Positions 15,791 to 24,357 of a stretch of 24,713 nt of DNA are shown here, piece after piece. Each line of letters starts with the position of its first letter. The stretch's first letter is position 1. Origin of the DNA: Xanthobacteraceae bacterium (GTDB lineage: Bacteria > Pseudomonadota > Alphaproteobacteria > Rhizobiales > Xanthobacteraceae). A model generated the notes under the pieces. That model was not told the DNA's origin, ran no database searches, and saw nothing but the letters and a program-made list of their open reading frames with translations. Location: the NCBI GenBank assembly GCA_030037105.1, contig JASHRY010000131.1:1-24713 (forward strand). Reading direction: 5' to 3'. Made by a program: the position numbers and the translations under genes.

Positions 15791-16465
15791 ATGCCTTCCC
15801 GAACCCTTCGAAATCTGCGGTCGCGCGACGAAGAAGCTTCCGTCGATTGGGACGCGGACGCACAGGCCGCGTCGGCTCAGACGGCCGTTCCCGCGGCGAC
15901 CGCCTATATGACGGCGAGCATGCTTGCCGCCATCGGCTTGCGCATTCGCAAACTGCGGCAAGCGCGCGCCATGACTCTGCAGGCGCTCGCCGCGGTGACC
16001 AATCTCAGCCCTTCCATGCTCAGCTTGGTGGAGCGTGGACGCGCGTCCCCGTCGATCGGTTCCCTCGTCGTCATCGCCAGTGCCCTCGGGGTCACCATGT
16101 CCGACCTGATCGTTTGCGAGCCGGCGTCGGATGAAAAGCTGGTCGTGCGTGCGTCCGACCGGCACGCCGTCGAAACCGCACAGCACGTGGTGCGGCGGCG
16201 GCTGCGCGAAGACCGTGCGCGCGGCGTGTCGGTTGCCATCAACGAATACGCGCCCCATACCGGCAATGCGGAAAAGCCGGTCACCCACGACGGGTTCGAG
16301 TATGGATACGTCCTCGAAGGCGAGCTGACCGTCGAGGTCGACGGCGTCTCCTATCAATTGGAGGGCGGCGATCTCATCGCCTACAGTTCCCGTCGCCCGC
16401 ACCGGTTCTGGAACCACAGCAGGAAGAAAGTGCGAACGCTGTGGTTCAACCTCAAGCGGGAGTGA
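15791..16465 (+). CDS. XRE-family regulator with C-terminal cupin sensor
   Basis: A 224-residue transcription factor. After a variable Ala-rich N-terminus, an XRE helix-turn-helix spans about 48-107: IGLRIRKLRQARAMTLQALA, then NLSPSMLSLVERGRASPSIG, then LGVTMSDLI. A small-molecule-sensing cupin barrel spans about 145-222, with THDGFEYGYVLEGELTVEVD, LEGGDLIAYSSRRPHRFWNH, and putative site residues His166 and His204. Regulators of this build often control catabolic and amine/amino-acid genes, sensing the substrate or an intermediate through the cupin. It is divergent from the cyclase-liv operon and convergent with the cysteine hydrolase, and is the only regulator in the island. The start at 15791 lacks a strong ribosome-binding site; Met40, just before the HTH, is an alternative. 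Confidence 0.88.
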   Translation: MPSRTLRNLRSRDEEASVDWDADAQAASAQTAVPAATAYMTASMLAAIGLRIRKLRQARAMTLQALAAVTNLSPSMLSLVERGRASPSIGSLVVIASALGVTMSDLIVCEPASDEKLVVRASDRHAVETAQHVVRRRLREDRARGVSVAINEYAPHTGNAEKPVTHDGFEYGYVLEGELTVEVDGVSYQLEGGDLIAYSSRRPHRFWNHSRKKVRTLWFNLKRE

Positions 16466-16514
16466 ACCGGACGCAACGCGTCTGCACTCTCCGCCGTCTG
16501 GACAAAACCCGCGA

Positions 16515-17237
16515 TCAGGCTCGCGCAAACTTCATGCGCGGGATCGGGGCGTTGCCGGCGTCGATCTGTCGGCGCCATTCGGCAATGAGATCGCGGCTGT
16601 CGGCGACAAGTCCGATGTGCAACGAGACCATTTTCAGCGCCGCGTCCTCCATCTCGGCATTGGTGCCGCGGACAAGATCCTGCGCCACCGTGACGCGATA
16701 GCCCAAGTTGCTGGCGTCGAAGGCGCTGTTGAGTATGCAGCAATCGGTCATGCAGCCGTTCAGCACGAGCCGCTTGATGCCCATGTTGCGCAGGAGAAAA
16801 TCGAGATCGGTCGGATAGAAGGCCGAGAGGCGTTTTTTGGTTTCCACCACCTGGTCGGTGTCGGCGACTTCAGTGACGAATTGCGTCCAGCGGCTGCCTT
16901 GCATGGCGTGCTGATCGGAATTGGGAATCGGACCGACGTGAAGCGGAAACACGAAGCGCCAAGCGGACTTGAGGCCATTGACGTCATCGCTGCCATCCCG
17001 GCGCAGCACGCTTTTGACGTGAATGACGGGCACGCCCAGGGCGCGGGCAGCGGCGTGAAAGCGGTTCACTCCATCCACCACCTCGCGCGCGCGGGGCGCC
17101 GGGCAGGGGCAGTCGGGCGTGTCGGCCAAATGGCCTTGATGAAGATCGATCGATACGATCGCCGTATCTGCGACCGCAAGGAATTCTTTGAAGCCCTCCG
17201 GCAGGGTCCGCCTTTCGCCGTATACAAAAGTGTCCAT
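16515..17237 (-). CDS. Isochorismatase-family cysteine hydrolase (amidase-like)
   Basis: A 240-residue hydrolase (241 if ATG 17240 is used). Numbered from the longer form, the Asp-Lys-Cys triad is visible: Asp32 in VSIDLHQGH, Lys135 in VVETKKRLSAFYPTDLD, and Cys168 in NGCMTDCCIL, followed by the NSAFDASNLGYRVTV stretch. The family includes nicotinamidase, maleamate and ureidoacrylate amidases, and N-carbamoylsarcosine amidase. An amide or carbamoyl bond is therefore the likeliest target; isochorismate is unlikely in this setting. I prefer ATG 17237 because AAGGAGG lies 5 nt before it but only 2 nt before ATG 17240. It is transcribed away from the BMP operon and towards the XRE-cupin regulator gene. 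Confidence 0.85.
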   Translation of the reverse strand: MDTFVYGERRTLPEGFKEFLAVADTAIVSIDLHQGHLADTPDCPCPAPRAREVVDGVNRFHAAARALGVPVIHVKSVLRRDGSDDVNGLKSAWRFVFPLHVGPIPNSDQHAMQGSRWTQFVTEVADTDQVVETKKRLSAFYPTDLDFLLRNMGIKRLVLNGCMTDCCILNSAFDASNLGYRVTVAQDLVRGTNAEMEDAALKMVSLHIGLVADSRDLIAEWRRQIDAGNAPIPRMKFARA

Positions 17238-17240
17238 CAT

Positions 17241-17494
17241 GTCCTCCTTACGCCATGATCCGGGTGATCAGCGCATTCCGCGCGGCCCCGCTGGCGCCGC
17301 CGGCGGGCGGAAATGCCTGCCCAACCGGCATTTGAGCCAGAAAATGTCTTATAACGCGGCTTGCGTAATTTCAATAAATGTAACATTTTTGAGCGTCACT
17401 GATATCCGCCACAGGCTTTGCGGGTATTCACAGCGCTAGCGGAAAGCCGATGGCAAGTTTGATCGCAACCGGCGCTGAAATCGGGAGGGCGAAA
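17241..17494. promoter_or_regulatory. Divergent regulatory region with a perfect palindrome
   Basis: A 254-nt gap between the cysteine hydrolase and the BMP-transporter operon, AT-rich in its middle. It contains AAATGT-A-ACATTT at 17376-17388, a perfect 13-bp inverted repeat that is a good operator candidate for a dimeric regulator. A TATAAC at 17351 could be part of a -10 element but has no convincing -35 partner. No gene is supported here. Confidence 0.45.
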
Positions 17495-18571
17495 ATGTTG
17501 GGAAGACTCCTCGTTGTTACCGTTTTGCTCGCGGCCTTCACAGGCCCAGCAGCCGCATTCACTTTGACGGGTCCGCCGAAGATCGCCTGGATCTACCTCA
17601 ACGCCAGAAATGACGGCGGTTGGCAGCAGGCGATCGATGAAGCACGGATGAAGATGGAGAAGGAGCTACACACCACCATTCCCTATGTCGAGAACATCCC
17701 CGACGACGCCGCCAAGATCAAGCCGGCCGCGGAGCGTTATATAGAGCGCGGCTACAATATCATTCTCGGCAGCTCGTTCGGCTATTCCGACGCCTTCAAG
17801 GAGCTCGCCGCGCAAAACCCGAAGGTCGCCTTCATCGACGTGTCGGGGATTTATCATGGCCCCAATCTCGGCTCTGTTTATGGCCGCACATATGAAAGCC
17901 AATATCTCTGCGGCATGGTCGCCGGAGCGATGTCCAAATCCGGTCACCTTGGCTTTGTCACCGCACATCCCTTGGGTCTGGTGAATTGGACTATCAACGC
18001 CTACGCATTGGGCGCTCAGGCGATGAATCCTAAGGCGACGGTCTATACCATCTTCACCGGCGCATGGGATGACCCTGTGAAAGAGCGGGCTGCCGCTACG
18101 GCCCTGATTGATCAGGGTGCCGACGTGCTCGGACAGAACATCGACACACCGACAACGCAGATCGTGGCGCAAGAGCGCGGCGTCTATGGCACCGGGCACG
18201 ATCGCGACCTGAGCGAGTTCGCTCCCAAGGCGACGCTGTGCTCGTCGGTATGGGTGTGGGATCGCTACTTCGTTCCCGAGCTCAAGAAAATCGAGGCCGG
18301 CAATTGGACTCCCGATCCCTATGGCTCGTTCCCGGGAATCGCCGGCGGCGGCACCGATATCGCGTGCTGCAACAAGGTCGTGCCGAAGGCCGTGGTCGAC
18401 AAGGTGATGGCGGTTCGCGAACAGATCATCAAGGGGACCAAGCGCGTCTTTGCCGGTCCGATTGTCGATCGCGACGGCAAAGAGCGGATCGCTGCCGGAA
18501 AGATCCCAAGCGACGCCGATCTGTGGAAGATGGATTGGTACGTGAAAGGGGTCCTCACGGCCCAACACTAA
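17495..18571 (+). CDS. BMP-family ABC transporter substrate-binding protein
   Basis: A 358-residue secreted binding protein of the BMP/PnrA family, whose characterised members bind purine nucleosides and related compounds. The start was placed at ATG 17495, which follows GGGAGGGCGAAA and gives a normal signal peptide, MLGRLLVVTVLLAAFTGPAA; an ATG at 17450 would add 15 residues ahead of it. There is no lipobox Cys, so it should be a soluble periplasmic protein. Family features include KIAWIYLNARNDGGWQQAID, KPAAERYIERGYNIILGSSFG, VAFIDVSG, and YESQYLCGMVAGAMSKSGHLG. It is the first gene of the island's rightward operon. An N-heterocycle is possible as ligand, but the sequence does not show it. 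Confidence 0.88.
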   Translation: MLGRLLVVTVLLAAFTGPAAAFTLTGPPKIAWIYLNARNDGGWQQAIDEARMKMEKELHTTIPYVENIPDDAAKIKPAAERYIERGYNIILGSSFGYSDAFKELAAQNPKVAFIDVSGIYHGPNLGSVYGRTYESQYLCGMVAGAMSKSGHLGFVTAHPLGLVNWTINAYALGAQAMNPKATVYTIFTGAWDDPVKERAAATALIDQGADVLGQNIDTPTTQIVAQERGVYGTGHDRDLSEFAPKATLCSSVWVWDRYFVPELKKIEAGNWTPDPYGSFPGIAGGGTDIACCNKVVPKAVVDKVMAVREQIIKGTKRVFAGPIVDRDGKERIAAGKIPSDADLWKMDWYVKGVLTAQH

Positions 18572-18579
18572 CCAGACTG

Positions 18580-18608
18580 CGGGGCGACGACGCGCCGCCG
18601 CCGCCCCG
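18580..18608. other. Stem-loop between BMP-protein and ATPase genes
   Basis: CGGGGCG (18580-18586) and CGCCCCG (18602-18608) are perfect 7-bp arms around a 15-nt GC-rich loop, beginning 8 nt after the binding-protein stop. No U-run follows. As in many importer operons it may protect the abundant binding-protein mRNA from 3' decay. Confidence 0.4.
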
Positions 18609-18632
18609 ACCGCACGGGAACTCCTGCTGATC

Positions 18633-20150
18633 ATGGCGCCAGCGCTCGAGCTCAGCGCTATCAGGAAATCGTTCGGCGATTTCCTTGCGCTCAACGACGC
18701 CCGAATGAGCGTCGAGTACGGCGAAGTCCACGCGTTGTTGGGAGAAAATGGTGCCGGCAAGTCGTCGCTGATGAATGTTGCCGCCGGCCTTTATTCCCCG
18801 GACGCCGGCTCCATCAGGATCGGCGACACTCTGTGCCGGTTTTCCGGCCCACGCGAAGCCGCGCAGCTCGGCATCGGCATGATTCACCAAAACTTCAAGC
18901 TGGTGAAAAGCTTCACGGTTGCCGAGAACGTTCTCCTGGCCAATCCGCGCGGGGCGTTCCGCAGCGGCAAGAAGGCGATCGAGCGGGAAATCAGGGAAAA
19001 GGCCGACGCCCTCGGTTTCGACCTCGATCCTGCCCGCCGCGTCGACAGTCTGTCGATCGCGGAGCAACAGCGGCTCGAGATTATCAAAATGCTCGTTGCT
19101 GGCGCGCGCATCATGATTCTCGACGAGCCGACGGCGGTGCTTACGGAGGACGAGACGCATCGCCTGCTTGCGACGGTGCGTGAGATCGCGCAGCGCGGCG
19201 CGGCGGTCGTTCTCGTTACCCATAAACTGCGCGACGTGAAGGCATTCGCGCACAAGGTGACGGTCATGCGCGCCGGCAAGACCGTGACGACGCTCGATGC
19301 GCAGAACGCAACCGCCGATGAACTCACCATGCTGATGGTCGGCTCGAACGTTGTCACCCCCAGCCGATCGACGAAAGCAGCCGGCGAACCTTGTCTGGTC
19401 GTGACTGGGCTCGCCAGCAGCACGGTCGAAGGTTACACGCCGCTCGTCGACGCTACCTTTTTCGTCCGCTCCGGCGAAATTTACGGAATCGCCGGCGTCG
19501 GCGGCAACGGACAGACCGAGCTGGCGGCAGCGCTGGTGGGGGGACGCCTGCCGAGCGCTGGCAGCATCGAGATCAAGGAGCCCGGATCGCCGGCATTGAC
19601 GAGCGTCACCAATGCGACGCCCCGGCAGCGCCGCAACCACGGCATGGCGGCCGTGCCCGCGGATCGCCAATCCTTCGGTCTCGCCTCGTCCCTCTCGATT
19701 GTCGACAATTTCGCGATCGGCTTCATTCACGACGGGCGGTTCGGATCGGTGGCGCGGATCGACCGTACGCGCATGACACGTGCGACCCGAGCCGCAGTGG
19801 CGGAATTCGAGCTGCAAGGCGTGCGCAGCCTGTGGCAGCGCGCCGGACTTTTGTCCGGCGGCAATGCCCAGAAGTTGATCCTTGCCCGCGAATTCAGCCG
19901 TGCGCCGTCGATTATCGTCGCCCATAGCCCGAGCCGAGGGCTCGATATTCGCGCTTGCGCGGCGGTGCACCGGCGGCTGTTGGAAGCCCGCGATGCCGAC
20001 GCCGCCGTGGTTTTGATCAGCGAAGACCTCGACGAAGTTCTCAGCATCGCCGACCGGATCGGAGTCATGACGCGTGGCCGCATCGTTGCGGAGTTCGCTG
20101 CACCCGCCGACCGTCAGGCTGTGGGCCGTGCTATGGTGGACCATGCGTGA
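18633..20150 (+). CDS. ABC transporter double ATPase, nucleoside/sugar type
   Basis: A 505-residue protein with two fused ABC domains, as in sugar- and nucleoside-type importers (RbsA, YufO/NupO-like). The N-terminal domain is complete: Walker A GENGAGKSS (37-45), Q86, signature LSIAEQQ (140-146), Walker B MILDEPT (161-167) and the switch His197. The C-terminal domain has the degenerate P-loop GVGGNGQTE (288-296), a good signature LSGGNAQK (407-414), and IIVAHSPSRGLD (427-438), where the catalytic Glu is missing. Such asymmetry is normal for this family: only one site hydrolyses ATP well. The start ATG 18633 has a poor Shine-Dalgarno; the stop overlaps the first permease gene. Confidence 0.9.
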   Translation: MAPALELSAIRKSFGDFLALNDARMSVEYGEVHALLGENGAGKSSLMNVAAGLYSPDAGSIRIGDTLCRFSGPREAAQLGIGMIHQNFKLVKSFTVAENVLLANPRGAFRSGKKAIEREIREKADALGFDLDPARRVDSLSIAEQQRLEIIKMLVAGARIMILDEPTAVLTEDETHRLLATVREIAQRGAAVVLVTHKLRDVKAFAHKVTVMRAGKTVTTLDAQNATADELTMLMVGSNVVTPSRSTKAAGEPCLVVTGLASSTVEGYTPLVDATFFVRSGEIYGIAGVGGNGQTELAAALVGGRLPSAGSIEIKEPGSPALTSVTNATPRQRRNHGMAAVPADRQSFGLASSLSIVDNFAIGFIHDGRFGSVARIDRTRMTRATRAAVAEFELQGVRSLWQRAGLLSGGNAQKLILAREFSRAPSIIVAHSPSRGLDIRACAAVHRRLLEARDADAAVVLISEDLDEVLSIADRIGVMTRGRIVAEFAAPADRQAVGRAMVDHA

Positions 20151-21258
20151 GCACAATGCGGTTTTGCGGCCGTTGCCGGCAGTGGGCGACCTTTCGCTTG
20201 GCGGCCGTCTGTCGCTTCCCCGGTTCATTCTGGAAGTGCGGCTCGACATGCCGGCCTGGAAGCAGGCTATCGCTATCGGCTGCTCGATCGTCGTCGGCAT
20301 GCTCGTTTCCGCGGCCATCCTGATCGTTGCCGGAGTGCCGGCCTTCGATCTTGTCAGCGAATTCGCCGACAACGTGTTCGACGTGCAGAGCTTCCATGCC
20401 GTGCTCGTTCAGGCTGCGCCGCTTATTCTCGTCGGCATCGGTGCGTCGATTGGATTTCGTGCAAGGTTCTGGAACCTCGGCCTCGAGGGTCAGATGGTGT
20501 GGGGCGGGATCGCCGCGACTGCGGTCTCGATCTATCAGATCGGGCCGGAGCCGCTCAGATTGCTGCTCATGGCGCTGTTCGCGATGCTGGCCGGCATGGC
20601 CTGGATCGCCATACCGGCGTTCTTCAAGCTGCGATTCTCGGTCAACGAGATTATCGCGACGCTTCTGCTCAATTACGTTGCAACCTACTTCCTTTACGAT
20701 CTTCTCTACGGCGCCTGGAAGGACCCGACCGATGCCTATCCGCACTCGGTGCAATATACCAGCGCGGAACGATTGCCCGATATCGGCTTCATCAACGCGG
20801 CGCTGCCGCTCGCGCTTTTATTCGCCTTGATCGTCTGGTGGCTCGCCGAGAAGAGCCGCTTCGGCTTTTATCTCAAGTTCATCTACGCGAATTCCGCCAT
20901 GGCGCGGCTCGTCGGCGCGCCGGTGCAATCGGTGGTCCTGGCAGCAGTGCTGATTTCCGGCGCGCTCGCCGCGCTTGCCGGCTTCGCCATCTCCTCCGGC
21001 AGCGAAGGACGGCTCACCCAGGGCTTCTTCGAAGGCTACGGCTTCTCCGGGGTCCTGATCGCATTTTTGGCGCGCAACAACGCCGCCGCCGCCGCCGTCG
21101 TCGCCGTCCTGATCGCCATGCTGTTCGTGACCGGTCAGAGCTTCCAGATTTTTTATCAGATACCGTTTTCGATGGTGCAGATGATCCAGGCGATCATCGT
21201 CATGTGCGTCGCCGCCTCGGAATTTTTCATTCGTCACCGTCTTCGCATCCAACGTTGA
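20143..21258 (+). CDS. ABC transporter permease 1, BMP/nucleoside type
   Basis: A 371-residue polytopic permease of the BPD_transp_2 family (YufP/NupP-like), partner of the following gene. Recognisable stretches are the conserved FWNLGLEGQMVWGG region, LRFSVNEIIATLLLNYVATYFL, and the coupling-loop region ANSAMARLVGAPVQ. The start was set at ATG 20143, which overlaps the ATPase stop by 8 nt; the open frame extends upstream to 20074 but that part lies deep within the ATPase gene. About ten membrane helices are expected. Confidence 0.88.
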   Translation: MREHNAVLRPLPAVGDLSLGGRLSLPRFILEVRLDMPAWKQAIAIGCSIVVGMLVSAAILIVAGVPAFDLVSEFADNVFDVQSFHAVLVQAAPLILVGIGASIGFRARFWNLGLEGQMVWGGIAATAVSIYQIGPEPLRLLLMALFAMLAGMAWIAIPAFFKLRFSVNEIIATLLLNYVATYFLYDLLYGAWKDPTDAYPHSVQYTSAERLPDIGFINAALPLALLFALIVWWLAEKSRFGFYLKFIYANSAMARLVGAPVQSVVLAAVLISGALAALAGFAISSGSEGRLTQGFFEGYGFSGVLIAFLARNNAAAAAVVAVLIAMLFVTGQSFQIFYQIPFSMVQMIQAIIVMCVAASEFFIRHRLRIQR

Positions 21259-21266
21259 GTTCGACC

Positions 21267-22202
21267 GTGCATGATGTCGTGCTGAGCTGGTTGGTCAATC
21301 TTCCCTCGCTGGCGGTCCCCTACGCTTTGGCGTCGCTCGGCTTGATCATCGGCGAGCGCTCCGGCGTGCTCTCGCTCGGCGCCGAAGGGCTCATGCTGGT
21401 CGGCGCGCTGGCGGGAGTAGGCGCTTACCTCTCCTTTGGCGGCCATCCTTTGCTTTCACTCGCCGTGGCTATGATCGCCGCCGCCGTCGTCTCGGTGCTT
21501 TTCGCGGTGCTGGTCGTGCTGCTCCGGGTCAATCAGGTGATCGCCGGCCTGTCGCTCGTATTTTTCTGTCAAGGCATGACCAATCTCGTCGGCACGGTGG
21601 CAAATTGGTCGAACCACACCATCCCCGGACTGCACGATTTGCCGTTGTATCCGCTGTCGCAACTGCCAATTCTTGGCCGGCTGTTGTTCATGCATGACGT
21701 GGTCGTCTATCTCACCATCCCCATCTTCCTGGGCGTTACTTATTTCCTCAACCGGACCAATGCGGGCCTGCGGTTGCGCTCGGTCGGCGAGAGCCCGGAG
21801 GCGGCCGACGCCGCCGGCCTTAATATTTATCTGTATCGGTTCGCCGCGGTCGTCGTCGGATCGGCGCTGGTCGGTCTCGCCGGCGGGTATCTTTCGGTCG
21901 GCAGTGCCAAGATCTGGATAGCGGGAATGACCAACGGGCGCGGCTGGATCGCCGTTGCGCTTGTGATCTTCGCGCGCTGGTATCCGTGGCGTGCGCTGGC
22001 GGGGGCGCTCCTTTTCGGCGGCATCGAGGCGCTGATTCCGCAGATTGCGGCTGCCGGCATACGTGTGCCGGAATATTTCATGCTGATGACGCCTTACTTG
22101 GCTACGCTCGCGGTGATGGTCTGGCAGGGATTTCACGGGCGGATCGGCTCCGGCGAACCGGCGGCCTTGGGTCAGCCCTACGTCCGAGAAGAGCGAACGT
22201 GA
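21267..22202 (+). CDS. ABC transporter permease 2, BMP/nucleoside type
   Basis: The second permease, about 311 residues, YufQ/NupQ-like. Typical segments are LIIGERSGVLSLGAEGLMLVGAL, LLRVNQVIAGLSLVFFCQG, the coupling loop LRLRSVGESPEAADAAGLN, and FARWYPWRALAGALLFGG. The start is uncertain. GTG 21267 is given here; a TTG at 21255 that overlaps the stop of permease 1 (TTGA) would add four residues. No in-frame ATG exists near this point, and the open frame runs further upstream only as a shadow of permease 1. The two permeases form the membrane channel for the BMP-bound substrate. Confidence 0.87.
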   Translation: MHDVVLSWLVNLPSLAVPYALASLGLIIGERSGVLSLGAEGLMLVGALAGVGAYLSFGGHPLLSLAVAMIAAAVVSVLFAVLVVLLRVNQVIAGLSLVFFCQGMTNLVGTVANWSNHTIPGLHDLPLYPLSQLPILGRLLFMHDVVVYLTIPIFLGVTYFLNRTNAGLRLRSVGESPEAADAAGLNIYLYRFAAVVVGSALVGLAGGYLSVGSAKIWIAGMTNGRGWIAVALVIFARWYPWRALAGALLFGGIEALIPQIAAAGIRVPEYFMLMTPYLATLAVMVWQGFHGRIGSGEPAALGQPYVREERT

Positions 22203-23431
22203 GCCGGGCGTTGGACATGTCGGCTACGAACCTCGCGTTCATGGCGCCGGGAAGGATCGGCCGGCTCGGGCTCAAGAACAGGCTCATCCGCGCGGCGACG
22301 TCCGAGACCATGGCGACGGACCGCGGCGAGGCGACCGAGGATTTGGTCCGGCTCTATTCCGATCTCGCGCGCGGCGGCGTCGGCCTCATCGTCACCGGAC
22401 ACATTTATGTAGAGCCCCGCGGCCAATATGAGCCTCGACAGCTCGGCCTCGATCACGACGGCCGAATCGGCCCGCTCGCCCGGGTCACTGAAGCCGTGCA
22501 TGGGCATGGCGGCATCATCTTCGCCGAGCTGAGCCACGCCGGCAGCCAGTCGCTCATCGCCGACATGGTGCCGCTGGCTCCCTCGATCGTTCCCAACGCC
22601 ATCTTCGCGCGTCCGCCGGCGGAAATGTCGGACGCCGAGGTGGAAAAAGTCATCGTCGACTTTGCCGCCGCGGCGGCGCGCGCGAAGCGGGCGGGCTTTG
22701 ACGGCATTCATCTTCATTCCGGCAACGGCTATCTGCTGTCGCAGTTCAATTCGCCGTTCGCCAACCGTCGGGACGATCGCTGGGGCGGCGACCCGCAAAG
22801 GCGGGCTCGGTTCATTCTCGAAGTCTATCGTGCCGTGCGCCGCGCGACCGGCGCTGATTTTCCCATCACCGCGCGCCTCGGCGTCGCCGATGCCGTCGCC
22901 GACGGCCTGACGCTGGCGCACGGCCTTGCCATAGCGCAGCAACTCGCAGCCGAAGGTCTCGACGGCCTCGAAGCCACTTATGGCGTGATGACGTCCTATC
23001 GAGAGAACATCCAACCCTATGCCGGCGTCGGCCGGTGGCAAGCAATCGCCGACGGCATGCTGCACCGTATTGTTTCGCGGCCGGTTGCCGAAGCCTATTA
23101 TCGGCCGTTTGCGCGCGCCGCGAAGGCGGCCGTGGAAATTCCGGTGATCCTGGTCGGCGGCGTGAGATCGACGCAGGTGATGGACGAGGTCATTCGCTCC
23201 GGCGACGCCGATTTTGTGGCCATGGCGCGTCCCTTCGTGCGCGAGCCCGATCTCGCGAACAAGATCGCGCAAGGTCGTCGCGGCAGGGTCGCCTGCGTGT
23301 CCTGCAACATCTGTTTCCGGCACGAAGGAATCGATGCGCTGCGTTGCTGGCGGACTCCGTCCGCGATGGTGGAGCACGCCTACGGCCGCTATCTGAAGGG
23401 CGTGATCCTGGGACGCGGCGCCTCGCGTTGA
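22199..23431 (+). CDS. Old Yellow Enzyme-family FMN oxidoreductase with Cys cluster
   Basis: A 410-residue NADH:flavin oxidoreductase of the OYE/2-enoate-reductase family (about 404 if ATG 22217 is used). The TIM-barrel motifs are visible: an N-terminal APGRIGRLGLKNRLIRAATSETMA, AELSHAG in the barrel interior, IHLHSGNGYLLSQFNSPFANRR, and VILVGGVRS with MARPFVREPDL near the phosphate site. After the barrel comes CVSCNICF with a further Cys in ALRCW, the kind of Cys set that binds [4Fe-4S] in 2,4-dienoyl-CoA reductase relatives. The C-terminal NAD(P)H-binding domain of those enzymes is absent. Start GTG 22199 overlaps the permease stop (GTGA). It probably reduces an activated C=C or ring bond in the imported compound. 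Confidence 0.85.
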   Translation: MSRALDMSATNLAFMAPGRIGRLGLKNRLIRAATSETMATDRGEATEDLVRLYSDLARGGVGLIVTGHIYVEPRGQYEPRQLGLDHDGRIGPLARVTEAVHGHGGIIFAELSHAGSQSLIADMVPLAPSIVPNAIFARPPAEMSDAEVEKVIVDFAAAAARAKRAGFDGIHLHSGNGYLLSQFNSPFANRRDDRWGGDPQRRARFILEVYRAVRRATGADFPITARLGVADAVADGLTLAHGLAIAQQLAAEGLDGLEATYGVMTSYRENIQPYAGVGRWQAIADGMLHRIVSRPVAEAYYRPFARAAKAAVEIPVILVGGVRSTQVMDEVIRSGDADFVAMARPFVREPDLANKIAQGRRGRVACVSCNICFRHEGIDALRCWRTPSAMVEHAYGRYLKGVILGRGASR

Positions 23432-23499
23432 CTACGAAGGAGCATAATTCCTAGCATGCAACCGATTGTGAAAGCCTGTGCGGAAGAGGAATTGACCCG

Positions 23500-24357
23500 G
23501 TGAAACCGGCGCCGTTCGCCTATCACGCACCAAAGACCGTCGAAGAGGTAGTGAGCAAGCTCGCCGAGCTCGCCCCGCTCGATGGTCGCATTCTTGCCGG
23601 CGGTCAAAGCCTGGTGCCGATGATGGCCTTCCGCATGGCGCGGCCGGCGCATCTCATCGACATCAATGCGGCGAGCGGTCTCGATCGGCTCACCGTCGAC
23701 GGCAACGCGCTGTCAATCGCGGCGTGCGTTCGCCATGCGGCGTTTCATCGTCCGGTGGTTTCTGGGCCCACGGGCGCGCTTCTTTCCCTTGTTGCCTCGA
23801 ACATCGCGCATTATCCGATCCGGTTGCGCGGCACGTTCTGCGGCAGTCTCGCCAATGCCGACCCGGCCTCGGAATGGTGCTTGACCGCTGTGACGCTCGA
23901 CGCCGACATCGTTGCCCTGAGCCGGCGCGGCCGGCGCGTCATCGCTGCCGACGATTTTTTCGCCGGCATGATGGCGACCGCGCTCGCCGAGGATGAGTTG
24001 TTGCTGGAGACGCGCTTGCCGTTGCTCGCGCCGGATGCGCGCTTCGGCTTTTACGAATTCAGCCGTCGCGCCGGCGACTACGCGCTGGCGATGGCGCTGA
24101 CCGTTTTCCGGCTGCAGGACGGCGTGATTGCCGAGCCCCGGATCGGCATCGGCGGCGCCGAAGGCCGGCCGCGGCGCATTGCCGAGGCGGAAGCTGCCCT
24201 TGCCGGCTGCAAGCCGGATGGCAGCAGTTTTAGTGCCGCAGCGGAAGCGGCCGCGGCGGCGGTCGAGCCGTTGGAGGACATGCATGCGGACGCCGAATTC
24301 CGGCTCGACTTGGTCCGCGCAGTGACCCGGCGCGCGTTGGAGCGGGCGCTGGCATGA
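23500..24357 (+). CDS. FAD-binding subunit of a CO-dehydrogenase-like Mo hydroxylase
   Basis: A 285-residue CoxM-like flavoprotein, the medium subunit of molybdenum hydroxylases (CO dehydrogenase, xanthine dehydrogenase and N-heterocycle hydroxylases). FAD-binding motifs are AGGQSLVPMM (33-42) and GTFCGSLANADPASE (111-125), the latter replacing the usual T-x-G-G loop form. A C-terminal CO_deh_flav_C region follows, with EPRIGIGGAEGRPRRI. It passes electrons from the Fe-S subunit to the acceptor. Start GTG 23500 follows GGAAGAGGA about 9 nt away, and its stop overlaps the next gene by 4 nt. The Mo subunit follows; no Fe-S subunit gene lies before it in the window. Confidence 0.88.
   Translation: MKPAPFAYHAPKTVEEVVSKLAELAPLDGRILAGGQSLVPMMAFRMARPAHLIDINAASGLDRLTVDGNALSIAACVRHAAFHRPVVSGPTGALLSLVASNIAHYPIRLRGTFCGSLANADPASEWCLTAVTLDADIVALSRRGRRVIAADDFFAGMMATALAEDELLLETRLPLLAPDARFGFYEFSRRAGDYALAMALTVFRLQDGVIAEPRIGIGGAEGRPRRIAEAEAALAGCKPDGSSFSAAAEAAAAAVEPLEDMHADAEFRLDLVRAVTRRALERALA

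Noticed and set aside
19853..19960. Degenerate second ATPase site in the double ABC protein as a defect
   Set aside because: A weak second site without the catalytic Glu is usual in the C-terminal domain of this ABC class, so it is not a sign of decay.
22178..23377. 399-codon minus-strand ORF opposite the OYE gene
   Set aside because: It is His/Arg/Asp-rich shadow sequence opposite a gene with conserved flavoenzyme motifs.
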